Part shown: positions 1 through 14,000 of the stretch, piece after piece
Layout of the letters: each line of letters opens with the position of its first letter
How positions within the stretch are numbered: the stretch's first letter is position 1
Assembly (NCBI GenBank): GCA_003952965.2
Contig: CM025851.1
Location: forward strand, 6,985,647-7,049,646
Origin: Morella rubra
Lineage: Eukaryota > Streptophyta > Magnoliopsida > Fagales > Myricaceae
DNA: 64,000 nucleotides
Reading direction: 5' to 3'
The notes under the pieces: model-generated
What the model was told of the DNA's origin: nothing
Database searches by the model: none
The model's input: only the letters and a program-made list of their open reading frames with translations
Position numbers and translations under genes: made by a program

Positions 1-445
1 TTACTGCTTTTTATTGTATTTAAAGTTTAAAAGCATGCACAAGAAGTAATCTCTTGGAGAAGAAAATTTTAGAAAATTAGGAGGATGGAAAAAAGGGAAC
101 ACTCTACAAGTCCATCATAAAGGGAAAAGACATCCTGTAGGTGCCGGCATTACAGACTCAACATACCAATCGAGATAACTGCACAACATTCTCTCAATCC
201 TTCCTATCATGGATACAGACAATCCTCATTAACTTTACCAATCATTCTTTAGTCCTGGGATTTCCCCTCGGTATCATGGGAATGCAATTACCATGGAAAC
301 ATCTCTTAGGAAGATTTGCAGATGTTCCATTATTGCAAAAGAATACCTTCATTCCTGTAACTGTATATCCTGCTTCAATCTGCTTGTTTGCAAAGCCATA
401 ATCAACGTCTTAAGCCAGTCCTTCACGACGAACCATAAACTCAGA
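1..445. other. 3' flank of the MTV1-like gene
   Basis: This stretch lies downstream of the MTV1 stop codon and probably includes its 3' UTR. Short open frames here show no family resemblance. No further gene is visible before the window edge. Confidence 0.5.
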
Positions 446-3400
446 TCAAAACATCCTCTTCTGATCACGAGCTGCAGTAAGATGGTCCTAAAAGACAGGC
501 ACAACAGAAAACATATTAAAGGAGCCAATCTATAAATGATCCATTACTCCGGGATGGGAAAAAAAAGATGTCAACCTATTTTGATTCACAACCTTTGATG
601 GCAATTCATTATTTACGTATACTGAGAAAGAGATAGTGCTGTAATGAGTACAATAAGATTAGCCTTTTTAACACCCCATCTAATGAGGCTTTATTTCCCA
701 TTAACATAGGTATAATCAACAAAGGTACTTGCTATGCAAATGAAAGTGAAAAAGTCACTATCATAAGGATCTTAAGCATCATTACAGAGAATTCATTCAA
801 TTCCCAAGGACACCAACATAAGTTCTTCCACCCCGTTTCCATGCCTAGTTCATAAAATTTCTCACTCTTGCAAATCTGATATCACCCACCAAATCTTAAG
901 AAAAAGATAGAAACGCGTAAATTTTTTTCCTGCGTGCGACCTAGTGGGTTAAAGAGGTTGGACACAGGTGGACATTGTTGTTGCCACAACTTAGGGTCTG
1001 GAAAAAGTGTAGAAAACAAAAGTCCAACAAACAGTATATTACATAAGCAAATAAAAAAGATTTTTTAACTGCTCAAAGTTTCAACCTTTATTGTCCTAAA
1101 CCAGGTATAATCAAGCTGTGCAAAACCAATTATCAGCATTTTAAATAATCTCAACACAAGGCACACCCAGGTGGGACCACTACAATAAAGAACAAGGTGA
1201 ACAAAACCCCTAAACGCATAATGATATAATATTATGATACAAAAAGGGGAAAACAAAAAGAATCAAACCTCAAGTGCCCAAATTTAAGCTTACCGAGATA
1301 AAGTCAAAAGCTCTGGTTTCCTCTTTCTTTGAACTGCTCATTATTGGACTAGGAGTTTGAGTTGGAAAGTTCGGTTGGAATATATCAGGAAGGGCTGAAG
1401 AATATCCTCCATTAGTACCACCCACATGACCAACACCAGCATTCTCAGCATTCAGTTTTGCAAGGTGTTGAAAGTTAGGCATTGTTGCCAGCAATTGCTG
1501 CTGAGCCAAAAGACTCCCCATGGCAGCATAATCTATTGGTTGAGAAGAGAAGGTAGGATTGAACATGAAGCCAGGAGGCATGTATGGCATAGCACTAGCG
1601 TGAAACATAGCATTTGCATTCATCACGGCCGATTGAGGACTAAACATGCCACTCAAATTGTCATTAGGAACCTGATGCCTGGGATTACTATTAGAATCTG
1701 AGAACAGAGTTTCAGAAAAAGCTTCGCCAGAGGTTACTTTCTGCTTCATGGGCGATGCATTTTCATTAATGGAAAAACTAGCCATCAAATCATTAACATC
1801 TGTTTTGAGAGTTTCTTGCTCCTGATGACGTTCATGATTGGACCCAAACATATCTAGTAGGTCAGTTCCATTGTTCTTCCCTGCGATATGATTTCCATTA
1901 GCACCCTGTTTGTTATCAATGGTCATCCCAGAAAAGAGGTCATCTGCATGTTCCCCACTATCACCAGCATGAAATGACACATCCGCAAAGGGATCATCAT
2001 CATTTTTCGATTCACTTGTGCTTACAACAGTGCCTAGACCATCCCCAAATAAATCATCAATCAGAGGTGCTGGCATTGAGAGATTTGCAAGTTGATCACT
2101 TTGATTCTTTTTAAAGTCGCCATTGTAATCATCTGGATCGCCAGTGTCTATTAAGTCCGGCATTTGAACAACAGTAGCAGTATCAGCCTTCACATTCTTT
2201 TCTGAATTAGTCGTTGTGCTGCCTGCCTGTTCTCCACCCAAGAGGCTTAAAACCTAGTCACAAATTGGCATTCTTTCAGCCATAGTCTTCCAAAGTAATC
2301 AATGCAGATTTCAAGTCTAAGCTATAAATTTGCCTCAACGAAACACAAACTTCCTCTTTATGTATGGGCTAAAACTTGAAGGATAAAAACAAAAAGGAAC
2401 TGAGATGAAGCATGAAGCAACATCTTGACAGAAGCCTTCTGTTCCATATTTTTATCTCAATATTGTAGAATTTGCTAACCAATTGTCAAAGTCTTTGGCA
2501 CTTGACAATTGGAGTTAACTCCCTTGAGCATAAAAAAGGGGGCTTACTATTATTACACTATCTGTAATAAAGAAGGTAGCTGCAGTTTTAAAAAAATTTC
2601 AGAAGGTTCTTTCAAAACTAAACAATTGAGTCATATTATTCAAGATTTTGTATGAGTTTTGCAAATGTCCAAAAAAAAAGTACAAGGGATGTAGTGTAAG
2701 TTATGGCTGCAGAAAGGCAAGGTCAATTTATCTGTTTAAGCAATCTCCTTTTCAAAAATAATCATGATCTGCGGAACTGCTTTTACAATTAAGTTAAGCA
2801 TCTAATATCATTTCAGGTGGAAAGAAATGTTTGTAAATTTTCATTTCTAGCATACTTCAAGGATTTTTTTGGCCACGGACAACCTAGTTGAAAGTCTGGA
2901 AAGAATGTGATGCAATCTAAAGATAGCATAATTATTGAAAACCCAATAGCATTGCAAGAAAAGATGAGCATTACTTTATTACTTGTGAGAAAAAATTAAA
3001 CAGCTCTTTGTATATCTGTCTTCAATGTGTTAATGTTCTGGGATAATATGTATGAATATTTACTTTTCCTCTATAAGTTGATGTGCTATTCATTGGTAGC
3101 CATATATGCCAAGAGAATCTCAATGGTTTGGAAGTAAAACTCACACACAGAAACACAATGGTAATATAGAAACTAATACAAGACGAATGGAGCTTAAATA
3201 TAAAATCCCACAATGACACAGATACACAACGGTAATATAGAAACTAACGGAAGTACCACTGGAGCTTAAATAAAAAAAAATATCACTTATAGTTTGTTAG
3301 CAATCTCACTTATATCTGTGTAGATAGAACTTTTAAGTGAATTTTCAAATGAACTGAAGAAAAATCTAGCACTCATACTAAATGTATCACACACCTCCTC

Positions 3401-5841
3401 CTAACCATTCAGCAGAAAAAAAAAATCAGATATTCTTCCTCGTTTATGTGAGAGACACTTATCCTCGAGAATACTCAAAGTCATTTGTTCGGTTTTGTTC
3501 AGTTTTGTTCAAGGTGAAACACAAACATTCTCAAAGGCCCTCCCATCCATCACAATAATACATTCTGATTACAAATAAAATACCCCACCAAGTCCAGGTT
3601 ATAATTAAGGTTATTACCAACCAAGGAGGAAAGGACCATTTAGAATAATGCTTTTGGTTAAAGTTGCCTTCCAAGCAAATTAAGAACAGTGAAGTTAAAT
3701 TTCATTTTAACTATGAGTTAACTAAATAAAATAAAAGTTTACCTTATAAGTCTTTTCCCTCAGAGAAGATTGAGGAGACTCGGAACATCTCACCAATACG
3801 TCTTTATTCTCACTATAATAAGATTCCACAATGCAAAAATGTTCATCATCCTTTTTCCTCAGTATTGATTCAAGGACACAGACAGCTTTCATGCGAACCT
3901 GCACGACAACCTTAGAATCTGAATCCTAATATTGAAATACATAAAAGAAGCATGATACTGTACTATAATCTGTCTCCTGTCTAAAGACACCCAACTATAT
4001 TAAGAGAATGAACACAAAAGCATAAAAATCTTGACTTCTTTTAACGTGTAAAGAAAATGGACATGCCTGCCACTGAGGAGATTGGAGCTTTGACTCGAGG
4101 GCATGACTTAAAGCCAAAGCATCCAACTTTGCAGCCTCCACAAGGAAAACCTGAATAGCATCACGAGTGGGTTGCAGACGTACACCACCTGACGATACAA
4201 TGGTCTCCAATAACCTCTCCTCAGGAGTCTTACTTTCTTTATTACTTGACCTGGAGTCCCCATTGGTTATTTCGATCTTAGTTACTCTAGAATCCTGATT
4301 CCAAGGTCCATTCCCCACATTCTTTGAAGTTACAAAACTACCCTGAGACTCATTGTGATAATCAACGGGTTCATATCTATCTGCATACTCAGATTCCATA
4401 GTCAATGACCTGCGAAGGTTTGGACTCCTGTAGCTTCCATTGTCATTCTTTTTTGATAGATGACCTTGAGTCAAAGTACTAATTCCCTGCTTGATAGATG
4501 CACTTCCCAAACCTACTACCTCACTAAGAAATGATTTTTTTTCTTCCAATGGCATTTCATAGTTCGTATTTCCAAAACCCTGTATCCTTTTGTTAAGATC
4601 TTCAGCAGGAGCTGGCTTATCATTCTCTGCAGAAAAAATAGCAGAGATTGCTTCATGGGCAGTGTCCCGCACCGTCTTATTAAGAGCATCTCCTTTCAAA
4701 GGATCCAACTGTCCCCTATAGTGAAATAACTGACGAACAGCTGCTGAATTCCTCTGCATTTCTCTCCTGAACTCCACACCAGATTTCACCACTGAGTATT
4801 TTATCAACCTCAGAGCCTGCACATAATTTGAGCATATAGGTATCAACATTTCTTATAATTCATAATTTTTGGCAACAACACGCAACCATTATAACCTGAC
4901 TCATCCATCTAAATCCATATGCCTTCACAATCTAGATCCCACTTCATAATTTTTAAGCCACAAAGGAAGCGTCCCACGAAACATGGAAAAGTTTATATAA
5001 GACTATTGGAATTTGCACAATATTTGAAACCATGAAAAAACCCCTATGCAAATTGGGGTCAGTGGTAAAATGGAAGCCTATTAACCACAAACAATGAAGA
5101 AACTATGAGATATGTTATGGGATTTCATTCAACACCAATGCCTCGACCTTCTAGGATCACTGCCTCATTTGCCATGAGAAACGTCCATGTAGTAATTACA
5201 AGCAGAAAACAATAGAACAAATCAGCTCACGGGATTGAAGAACGTGTAATATAACAGCATTTTATTATTCTTCATTTCTCATGAGCCATTACATGTTGCA
5301 AAACTGGAGAGAGAGAGAGAACTCTAAATTGTGGATTATGCACTATTCATCGACATACAGCCAAAAACAAATCAGAACAAGGCAAAATCTTCCACCCAAC
5401 TGAGCCTATTAGGACTTCTTTACCCAGCTGAGATGACCTCTACATTTCTCAGCAACCAAGAAAAATAACACCCAGTGCTTAAAATCCCATTTCACCTTCT
5501 CTGCCCACGAATAATTTCTTTTCCTTTTCCCACACTTTCTCAGCAACCAAACCAAAATTGCAAGAAGCAAATCTACCCAATCCTAAATCCAACAGCCCTA
5601 ATCAAAACAACGAACAAACAAACATAGTCTATACCTTCTGTTTGACAATCGGGCTCTTGTGCTCGAGCCTCTTCAGTATGAATTCCGAGACTTCCTTCAC
5701 AATACTGACATGCGAAGATCGCAGGAGCTCGCAGATCTCCTCCAACTTGTACACCGGCGTGACCTTGTCCTCGTCCGACGTGGCAGCGTCTATCATCCGC
5801 GACCTCCAGTACGACTCCACCGCTCTTCGGCTCGAGTCCAT
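446..5841 (-). CDS. MTV1: MTV1-like ENTH/VHS-domain clathrin adaptor
   Basis: Five coding exons: 5841-5635, 4816-4067, 3898-3743, 2253-1294, 487-446; the sum of 2115 nt gives 704 residues. The start is the ATG at 5841 (MDSSRRAVES); the longer frame upstream was not used because family members begin at this Met. Residues about 5-125 look like an ENTH/VHS fold (VYKLEEICELL, FRREMQRNS), and a second helical block follows (QVRMKAVCVLESIL). The C-terminal half is disordered with clathrin/adaptor-type acidic motifs (IDDLFGDG, DDPFADV, ADDLFSGM, TDLLDMFG). The last exon is 42 nt, encodes DHLTAARDQKRMF, and lies 806 bp beyond exon 4. From family knowledge, Arabidopsis MTV1 acts at the trans-Golgi network on clathrin vesicles carrying vacuolar cargo. 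Intron 2 appears to use a GC donor. The assignment is strong; the tiny last exon is supported by its reading frame and by an acceptor ending TTTTAG. Confidence 0.93.
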
Positions 5842-8028
5842 TTTTCCCAAGTTTGCAAACAAAACCCTAACTTCCGCAAACCACAAGCACCAAACCGACC
5901 GAGTTCAATTCAAAGGCCGTACAATCGTTAAAAAAACCCTAGTTTTTACCAAATTACTAAGCTGCAAGACGATCCAGTTCAATTCAATTCAAAACCACGG
6001 AATCGGAATTGCCTACTTCGGGAGCCGGAAGGTCCGAACCCGATCTGAACAGCAGAATAAAGACACCAAAATTTATGGACGAGTCGACTCCACCATGCCA
6101 GATAAATTGATCAGAGCCGCTCGGAGTCGGAGACTTTTTCCACAGATAGTATGCACCGATTTGAAAACTTCAATAACCCAAGTTTTCGTACATGGAACGG
6201 AAGAAAAAAGAACTGCTCAAAATCGGGGTTTCAGAAAGAGAGAGCGAGAGACAGCGAAAACGTGGAAGACGATCAGCGAGTCCGGACAGAACGAAGGAAA
6301 AACAGGTCGCCAGGGGTGACTCACCGACCCGTGTGGCTAAAGTTCAAAGCTGTGCGCCAAGTCCCGCACGATAGCGGGCAGTAATACGGGTCACTGGGAT
6401 TTGTTGTCTTTGATTCTTTGGGAAGTTGGGCTTGGACCGCATTCTCACGTGGAACCAGATGAGTTGGAATCCGTCGATTAATATTTTCAAAACTTAGCTA
6501 TCTGCTTTAATATTAGTTAATAACGGTTGGAAATACACACTCGAAATAACTCTATCCACCAGTGAGGATGAATTCGAATACCCTATCACATGTTAATAAG
6601 TATTTTCGAGTTAAATGATACTTAAATTATGCAATCAATTTAAGTGTCCGAGTTTACATTTGCACTCCTATTGGTCAGTGTATTTTTCAATTAAGCCAAA
6701 TTCATCTAATCAGGGTGCATAAAATCTAGATGATTAGAGTGTTTATGGATGTTTAGAATTTAATTCTTCGAAAATGGTTCTATGTCTATATTTATTTATA
6801 TAATTTTATTTTTTAATTGAAGGGATAATTACAGTAAAATTCTAATTAGGATTTCTAACTTAGCCTATAAATATAAGTTCATTTACATAGAAATAGGCAA
6901 GAAGCACCAACCATTTGCTTCATCAAGAAATAGCTGGAGGTACATACAGAAACAACAAAATTTTCAAACAAGTCACTGCCAACATTTTGTATGAAAAAGA
7001 GAGAGAGAGAAAAACAGTAATTAAAATTACTACTGTAAATAGTTACCAACTATGTAACTGTTATCTTCTCCTTCTCTTAAATGACAGGTTTCAGACTATT
7101 TTGTATGGGACTGAAATTTGTTAACTGATATACTCTTGCACAAATGTTTTTGTGAGGGATTACTGATGAGTCTTCCTAATATAAATTATTTTCACACTTT
7201 AAATTTTTAAATAACGAGGATATGCCGCAGCACCATGTTGTTCATGAAATGGGTTCATTTTGACCAATGAAACAAAAGAAGAGCTGCATTTGAGTGGAGA
7301 AAGGCGAGAACAATAATTATATTAAAAAAAAAAATTTCTAACCGCTAGGATGGGCTTAATTGCTCCTGATGTGACTGCTCATTAGTATTTTATGGGTAGT
7401 AACTGAATATAATAAATAAAGAGAAAAGCTACCTCTTTGGGTGATGAACAATGAGTTAATGAGGTAGGCATGAATTTTCCTGAAAATTATGTTGGCCCAC
7501 GAGGCTTATCTGCATATATGAATGCTTACTGCAATTCATACGGAGGGAGGCAAGATTTTTAGATTGTGTGTTTTCCCCCCCTGGGTTTTCCTATGACTCC
7601 CATATGTTGTGTGTATTTGGCTTCGCAATTATGCTACTTGACTATAGATTAGCTTTTGAGTTTGATCCAGTCCAATTCTTTTGGGTGGTCTTGGCTCGAG
7701 GAGAATTAGGACAGGAATACTCCAGTCTTGCCTCTATTACGCGTAATCAGAACCCTCGTTGGTTCCTCTCTCTCTCTCTCTCTCTCAGGCCAAGCAAGAG
7801 TTAGCATTCAGATCAAATCAGATCAGATCCACGTCAAAACACAAGAAAATTATGTTCAACTAGTTGATTGATTTTGGATCCTGGTACGATTGGAAATCGC
7901 ACTGAATTGGAAAAGTACAAAATTTGAGAACACAGCTAAATTGCAAGAAAACAAGAGGAAAATGAAAATTGCTGAAAAAAGAGATGTCAGCAAACCATTC
8001 TTATGATATCTTAAAAAAGATTATATTG
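5842..8028. other. MTV1 5' flank and intergenic region
   Basis: The first ~500 bases are GC-richer and carry the likely 5' UTR and promoter of the MTV1-like gene on the minus strand. From 6450 to 7850 the DNA is AT-rich, with a (TC)n tract near 7768-7786. The 3' UTR of the tRNase Z gene lies at the right edge. I see no supportable gene here. Confidence 0.5.
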
Positions 8029-11000
8029 TTATGAGGCTGCACCAACAGCATCTAGAACATCCTCTGATTCATCAACTATCATCTCGTTTTTAAAAAGAAG
8101 TTTTAAGTATGGAAGAACCTTTGGAAGAAGTGGCAAATCTGCTATATTGACACTCATAAGGTCAAACGCAATGCATGTCTTATGCATGTGCATCTCGTCG
8201 AATATCGGAATTTTGGGATATCTCTGGCTGAAGTGGGTGAGGATAATGCGATATGCACCAGCAGCGTTCCCAACTTCTACAGCTTCCTTGGTTGTGCTAT
8301 GGTTTCTCGCAACAGCTTCTTCATACATGCCATCTTCAAAAGTTGCCTGCAACATTCACAAGAATTGATCAATCACAGCCATCTAAAACTAATATGAACC
8401 CACTGACCAAGACCCCGCGAACAAGCTGAACCAGAACTTGCAACACATTCCGACAGAAGCAGCACTAATAATGATTTGTGTTATTGCGGTTTTTTTTTTT
8501 TTTTGCCTTTTTTGGGGTAAGCTTGTTATGAAGATATGATGGAAAACCAAGTTAAAGAAGAGCCAAAAAAACCATGGAAAACCTACTAAAGAAGTAAACT
8601 CAACAATCAGCTGAGAAACCATTTGCAGCATAAAACTACATGTGTAGACGCCACTTAGTGCAGAACATAAAATACCAGTTGAGATTTGAAGATCAGTAGA
8701 TCACTATATCTTAGAATTCGATTTAAAGTGTACTACATCTCTGCTCAGGGAATAGGTCATCTCATTTGCAATTCTTCAGGGAGCTGGGGCATAATTGATT
8801 GAAAATGATGCAACTATTCATTATTATGTTCCACCAAACATCTCGGTGCAGATCCAAAAAAGGTACATTCTAGTAGAAATTACACAAAAAGTTCAACCGA
8901 CCACAATCCTATTGCTGGAAAAGTTTCTTCAATCTTTTTTCTATTTGATTCAAGCTTCAACACGTCTATAACCATTATTTATACAATATGTAAACACATG
9001 TTATGAAACAACTTTAAAAAATGAAATACCTTCAAAAATAAACCAGGTAAAACGAAAAACAAATTCTTGTGATAACTTGCCTCATGTATAAGAACTGTGG
9101 CACCGCGAGATGCTTCTATCAGTTCTGAGCAGGGCCTAGTGTCACCTGAGTACACAATCTTCCATCCTGGTATCACTTTTCCAACACTATTCATTCTGTC
9201 TGCTGCTTTCAACACCACACCAAATGCCTGTGGACAGTGCACAACGTCAAAACTGATCAAGGCTTCCAAACCAGCTTCACTAAGAACTTTCATCAAGCCC
9301 TTTAGGATTGGCAAAGTTACACTCTTGTCAACCAGACTACTCTGTCTCTTCCAATAGCTCTGCATACGGGATCCTCTGGCAAACAGAGTATCATTTAAGC
9401 CCTGTCCAGTTGGCTCATCTGAATGTTTATGGTTCACATCCTCAACATTAGTTGGACTTCCTGGAGAAGATTCCTTAATACCCTCAAAAGCATCCCATGA
9501 AGCCTCTGTAGTGTGCTTACAATCAAGGAACTGCATATCTAAATCTTCAAGACGTTGGTATGCATCTAGGTACTTTTTAAGCTGCCTTGGCCCTACAACA
9601 AGTATTGGTTCATGAGGCACACGCTTTAACAAATCACGTCGCAGAGCCAGTATCCTTGCCAAGCCAGTGTGGTGGTCGGCATGTATATGAGAAATCCAAA
9701 TACACCTGAGACCTCTCACAGCATTGTCAGCACCCTCTACACCATACCTGTACTCAAAGTAAGTCAACCAACGTGTCCGAAGGGAATTTATAAGCTCTTT
9801 TAGTCACAATGATGCATAGCAATATTACTTACCTTCTTTTCAGTTGTGCCAGGGTTCCTTCACCACAATCTAAGAGCAAACTTCCTCTTGAGAACAGATT
9901 AATGTAGATAGAACTAACATTTCGGTATTTAGATGGCTGAGATGAACCAGTCCCAAGAAGAACAATCTCTAAGTCCTCTCTACTTATATCCTCCAAACAA
10001 CCAGGAAGAGTATTCTCAGGCAACCATGGCTCTTCAACGATAACTTCATCAACTTGCATGGGAGTTGTCTCCAGTGTCTCTCTGGAGCTGAGCCAGAACT
10101 GACTCACGTGTTGGGCAGCATCTGCAATCTCTGGTATCTCTGTCAGTAACTCATCAATGATTTGGGAGGGAACCATTGCAGTCGGAATACCAGATCTATC
10201 CAACCCAAGATGAGCATAAGGACGTAAAGTGAACTGTTCAAATACAGGGAAAATAAAATTCTGTCATTATAAGGAGTTTTCTTTACAGGATCAGAAACAC
10301 AGAGACACTCGTATAAAGTACTGGTAGATCAGCCACACCGCAGAACAAGACAAGCATCGCCTAATTGGGAAAATTTAAAAGAAAAAAGCACAAAGAATTT
10401 GAAGAGAGTGCATGACATTTGTTATCCATGGCTTATATAAAAAGAATAAAATGTCTAAAATCGATGAAAATTTCATAAATGGATAGATGGGAGAGAGTGT
10501 GTAAATTATCTTCCAAACACTACATAATTACTATCCTGATAATTCTCAAAATTCTCTCTCTTGACCATCTGAATTCACCCATTTTACAAACTTCAACATT
10601 AAGTTACCATCACAAAAGTGATGTGGTTTGTGAAAGGAAAAGGTTAAACCATATCTGACCTGTTACAGTAAAAAGATTTTAGAAGGGGCCAGATGTACAA
10701 TATAGGTGGTGTAAGCAGTCAGTGATAGTTTGTCTCTCCTCATAAAGTGTCAAACAACACTTAAGAAAGAATAAAGACATATTAGAACTTTGTAACATAA
10801 TCTGTAAAAATCACTCAATTACCAACAGACGCCTGAAGGAAAATAAGGCCAAATATTCCCACTAAACAGAAGTTGGAAGCTGAAATCATCCCCTGATACT
10901 GCCCAATCTCCCCAACCTTCCAAACCAACCAACTTCTGATACTGCCCTCAGTTTGGAAGTCAGCTCTCAGTTAGGCCAAGTTGGCTTGAAAGAGATCAGT

Positions 11001-14000
11001 CAAAGGCTCGAGGGAGTTGAAGCGGGTTGAAGAGTCAAAGTGGTGAAAGAAATGCCTCAATGGCTTGAAGGAGTTGAAAGTGAGGAAGGAGCAGCCTGAG
11101 ACTCAAAGGAGTCAAAGGGACAGAAGAAATGGCGAAATGGATGGGATCCCTAATCCTGGCCACCTGGAAATACATTCAAAGGGGCCAGCGCGGGGGGGGG
11201 GGGGGGTGGGGGGTTTGAATGACATGACCTAAACCACCTAAATGGCGCTGCTTTACACAAAGACACACAGGGGCTGGGTGGTCTCAATATTGCATACCTT
11301 GAGAAGATTTTCAGCAGATAGTTTCAATATTACTTACCTTCAGAAGATTTTCAGCGGATATTCTTTCACAAATCTTGGAAACTGGACCCTGATAAAAGGA
11401 CACCAAGCAAGTGCTCAGAAGGGCACAAAGATGTGAAAGCTTACCAATAAACTCCAAACAATCAAGTGTTATAAAAATTATTGTCCTATTATATAAGGCA
11501 ACAAACCTCACTTGGGGCAATGGAGTCGGGTTCTGGGAAATTAAGCTGCTGAAGAGACCAAAAACCTGGAGCCGGGAAAAACTGAGGACACAAGTAATTA
11601 AGTCGTGCTGCAACTCTTGCACTTGACTTTAGAATTGGAATCTCCACATTCTTCCTGTACATGCACGAGTGCCGAAAGCAAACTGTGAATCAAAAGTGGA
11701 TAGGCACACAAGGCAAAAAAAATTGAGTAAGAGGCTCACATTTCATGTCCAGCCAGGATATGATGGGCTAAGCCAAATCTTTCCATCCATCTCCGATAAT
11801 TGGGACTACATATAACGGATGCAGGACTTAAATGAATGATACAAGTAACAGTCTTAGCACCATCTGGTGCGTTGCCTGAGTGATCTGCATAATAACGACT
11901 GAGAGATTGTCTAGACAACAACTCCTGCAAATGAGATTCTGTGGGGCAATCGACAAGGAACACGATGGGACCGGGAACAGAAGGATCCATTACATCACTG
12001 GGATGAACCTAAAGAAAAATGTGAATAAATCTATGGATTAAAACCTAGAGCAAATAACATACTTAAGATACCCTAGAGTGCAGACAAGAGACTTATAAAC
12101 TATCTTCATTTCATGGCTTCTGGAACCCACCATGATATTTTGGCGATCTGACTTCACTGAATTGCCAAGTTGCAGCTCACGATACTTTGGGCCAGGTTTA
12201 AGACCAAGAGCCATAGCTTTTGCTGGGTCAAATTTCCCCTTAATCTCAGACAATTCACAGATATATAACACAGACATATCCCCTGGCTTTATTGGAGACC
12301 CTGTTTTTCCGTTTGGACCAAGGGATTTTGAGACATGATCCATTCTCTCTTCTACACCCTTTTCTGAAGCATCCTGCATGATGGGTTTTTCATTCACGTG
12401 TTGGGACCCTTCTGAGCTATTTGGCTGTAGGATAATGGCTGATATTTTGACAACCTCGTCATCAACAAGAACAATGGGATCCAGAAATGTAATTGAATTA
12501 GGCATAGCAGCAACATCAGAAACAAGAGAGGGCCCAAAGCTCCGAGTGTGAACCATGGCAGCATTTGGGATGAAAGACCTCATGGCATCAACTAAATACT
12601 TTAGATCTGATGGACCCCAAACATTGACCTTGAAAACAACATTAATTATCATATAACCTGGTATTGTATATTAACATGAAATAAAATTAACTGGAAATAC
12701 AGGTGTTTAAATAAGTCCGATACCCACAGACATTCCTTGTTCTCCCATGCCAGCCAAAGTCAACAGCAAACCTACAAAGTGCAAGTTCAAATGGAGGGAT
12801 TCAGGGATCACAAAAACGATCAAATTGCAGCGCCGTTCAGACATTAAACCACACAGCTAATACTTGAACATATATACAGCCAAGAAAACATTTTATTGCC
12901 ATAACTTGAAATAGAAATACAGCTAATGCCTAAAGATACATCATTGTTTCTGATCTATCAAAATACAAACCTGGAAGTCCCCCTGCAGTCTCTGAGCAGA
13001 CACGAGAGAGAAAAATGTGATCTATCTGAAGAAAAATTCAAACCATTATTATCTTTCTACTAGAAGATTGAATACACCATTTCATGAACTGAAGTTCAGA
13101 AAAAACTTGAACAGAATTACAATAGAAGAAGAATAAGTGTAAAGTTTCCAGACAACTCATACCTTTGATAACTTAATCTTATGCTCTGTGCAGAATCGCT
13201 GCAATCCCTGCAATGAGAATAAAACAAAGAGACACCTAAATAAAACTCTGGAGGCTTACACAACTGAATAAATATTTCTTCAAAATATAGGTAAAAGCAA
13301 CACCGTAATTTCAATTTCAGGTAACATACAATAATAACCCCACCCCATTTTCCAATCCATGAACTCGCCTTTGATCAGTTGTAAAAAATCATATCAGAGC
13401 TGCAAACCAAGTTTCCGATACCAACAGTCAACTAAGTATGATGCTTAGTACCTAAGCGAACTGTCGCCCCAGACTTACCTCTCCAGCATTGAAAATAAAT
13501 CTTTGCTTGTCAAAAAAAAGCAAGACTGAAGGAGACGTATCCTGAGTATCCATTCCTGTCCCCAATATCTGCAATGAATAAGTGACGCCAAAATCACAAG
13601 CCAATACGACAACCCTATTTTTTGCACATATGCTTCATGAATCAAAAAATCAATTTCTAGAAATGCCACTGATTAAACCAGCGAAATACAAATATGACAA
13701 TGCTTCAAGTGATGTTTACTCCGATGCAAAGGCCCACAATTTGAATTAGTGGAGTGACCATTAATGAGAAGTAAACCCCCACAACTCAGTTCATAGGAGC
13801 ACGATTGATTAAATCCAACAATCCAAATCAGCTAGTAATTTGAGACGTTATATATACCTTTGCTCATGTTTGGCCGCATGGGTGAGGGATTAGGACCTTG
13901 GACATGGAAACCCAAGTCAAGATCAAGATTTAAGTTGTTTCACTTACCAGTTAATCTGGATAAGAAATACAAATTAACACCGCATGTCCAAAAAAATAGG

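Noticed and set aside
5558-6319. A 253-codon plus-strand frame
   Set aside because: It is antisense to MTV1 exon 1 and its 5' flank, has no recognisable domain, and has unstructured Lys/Arg/Ser-rich composition.
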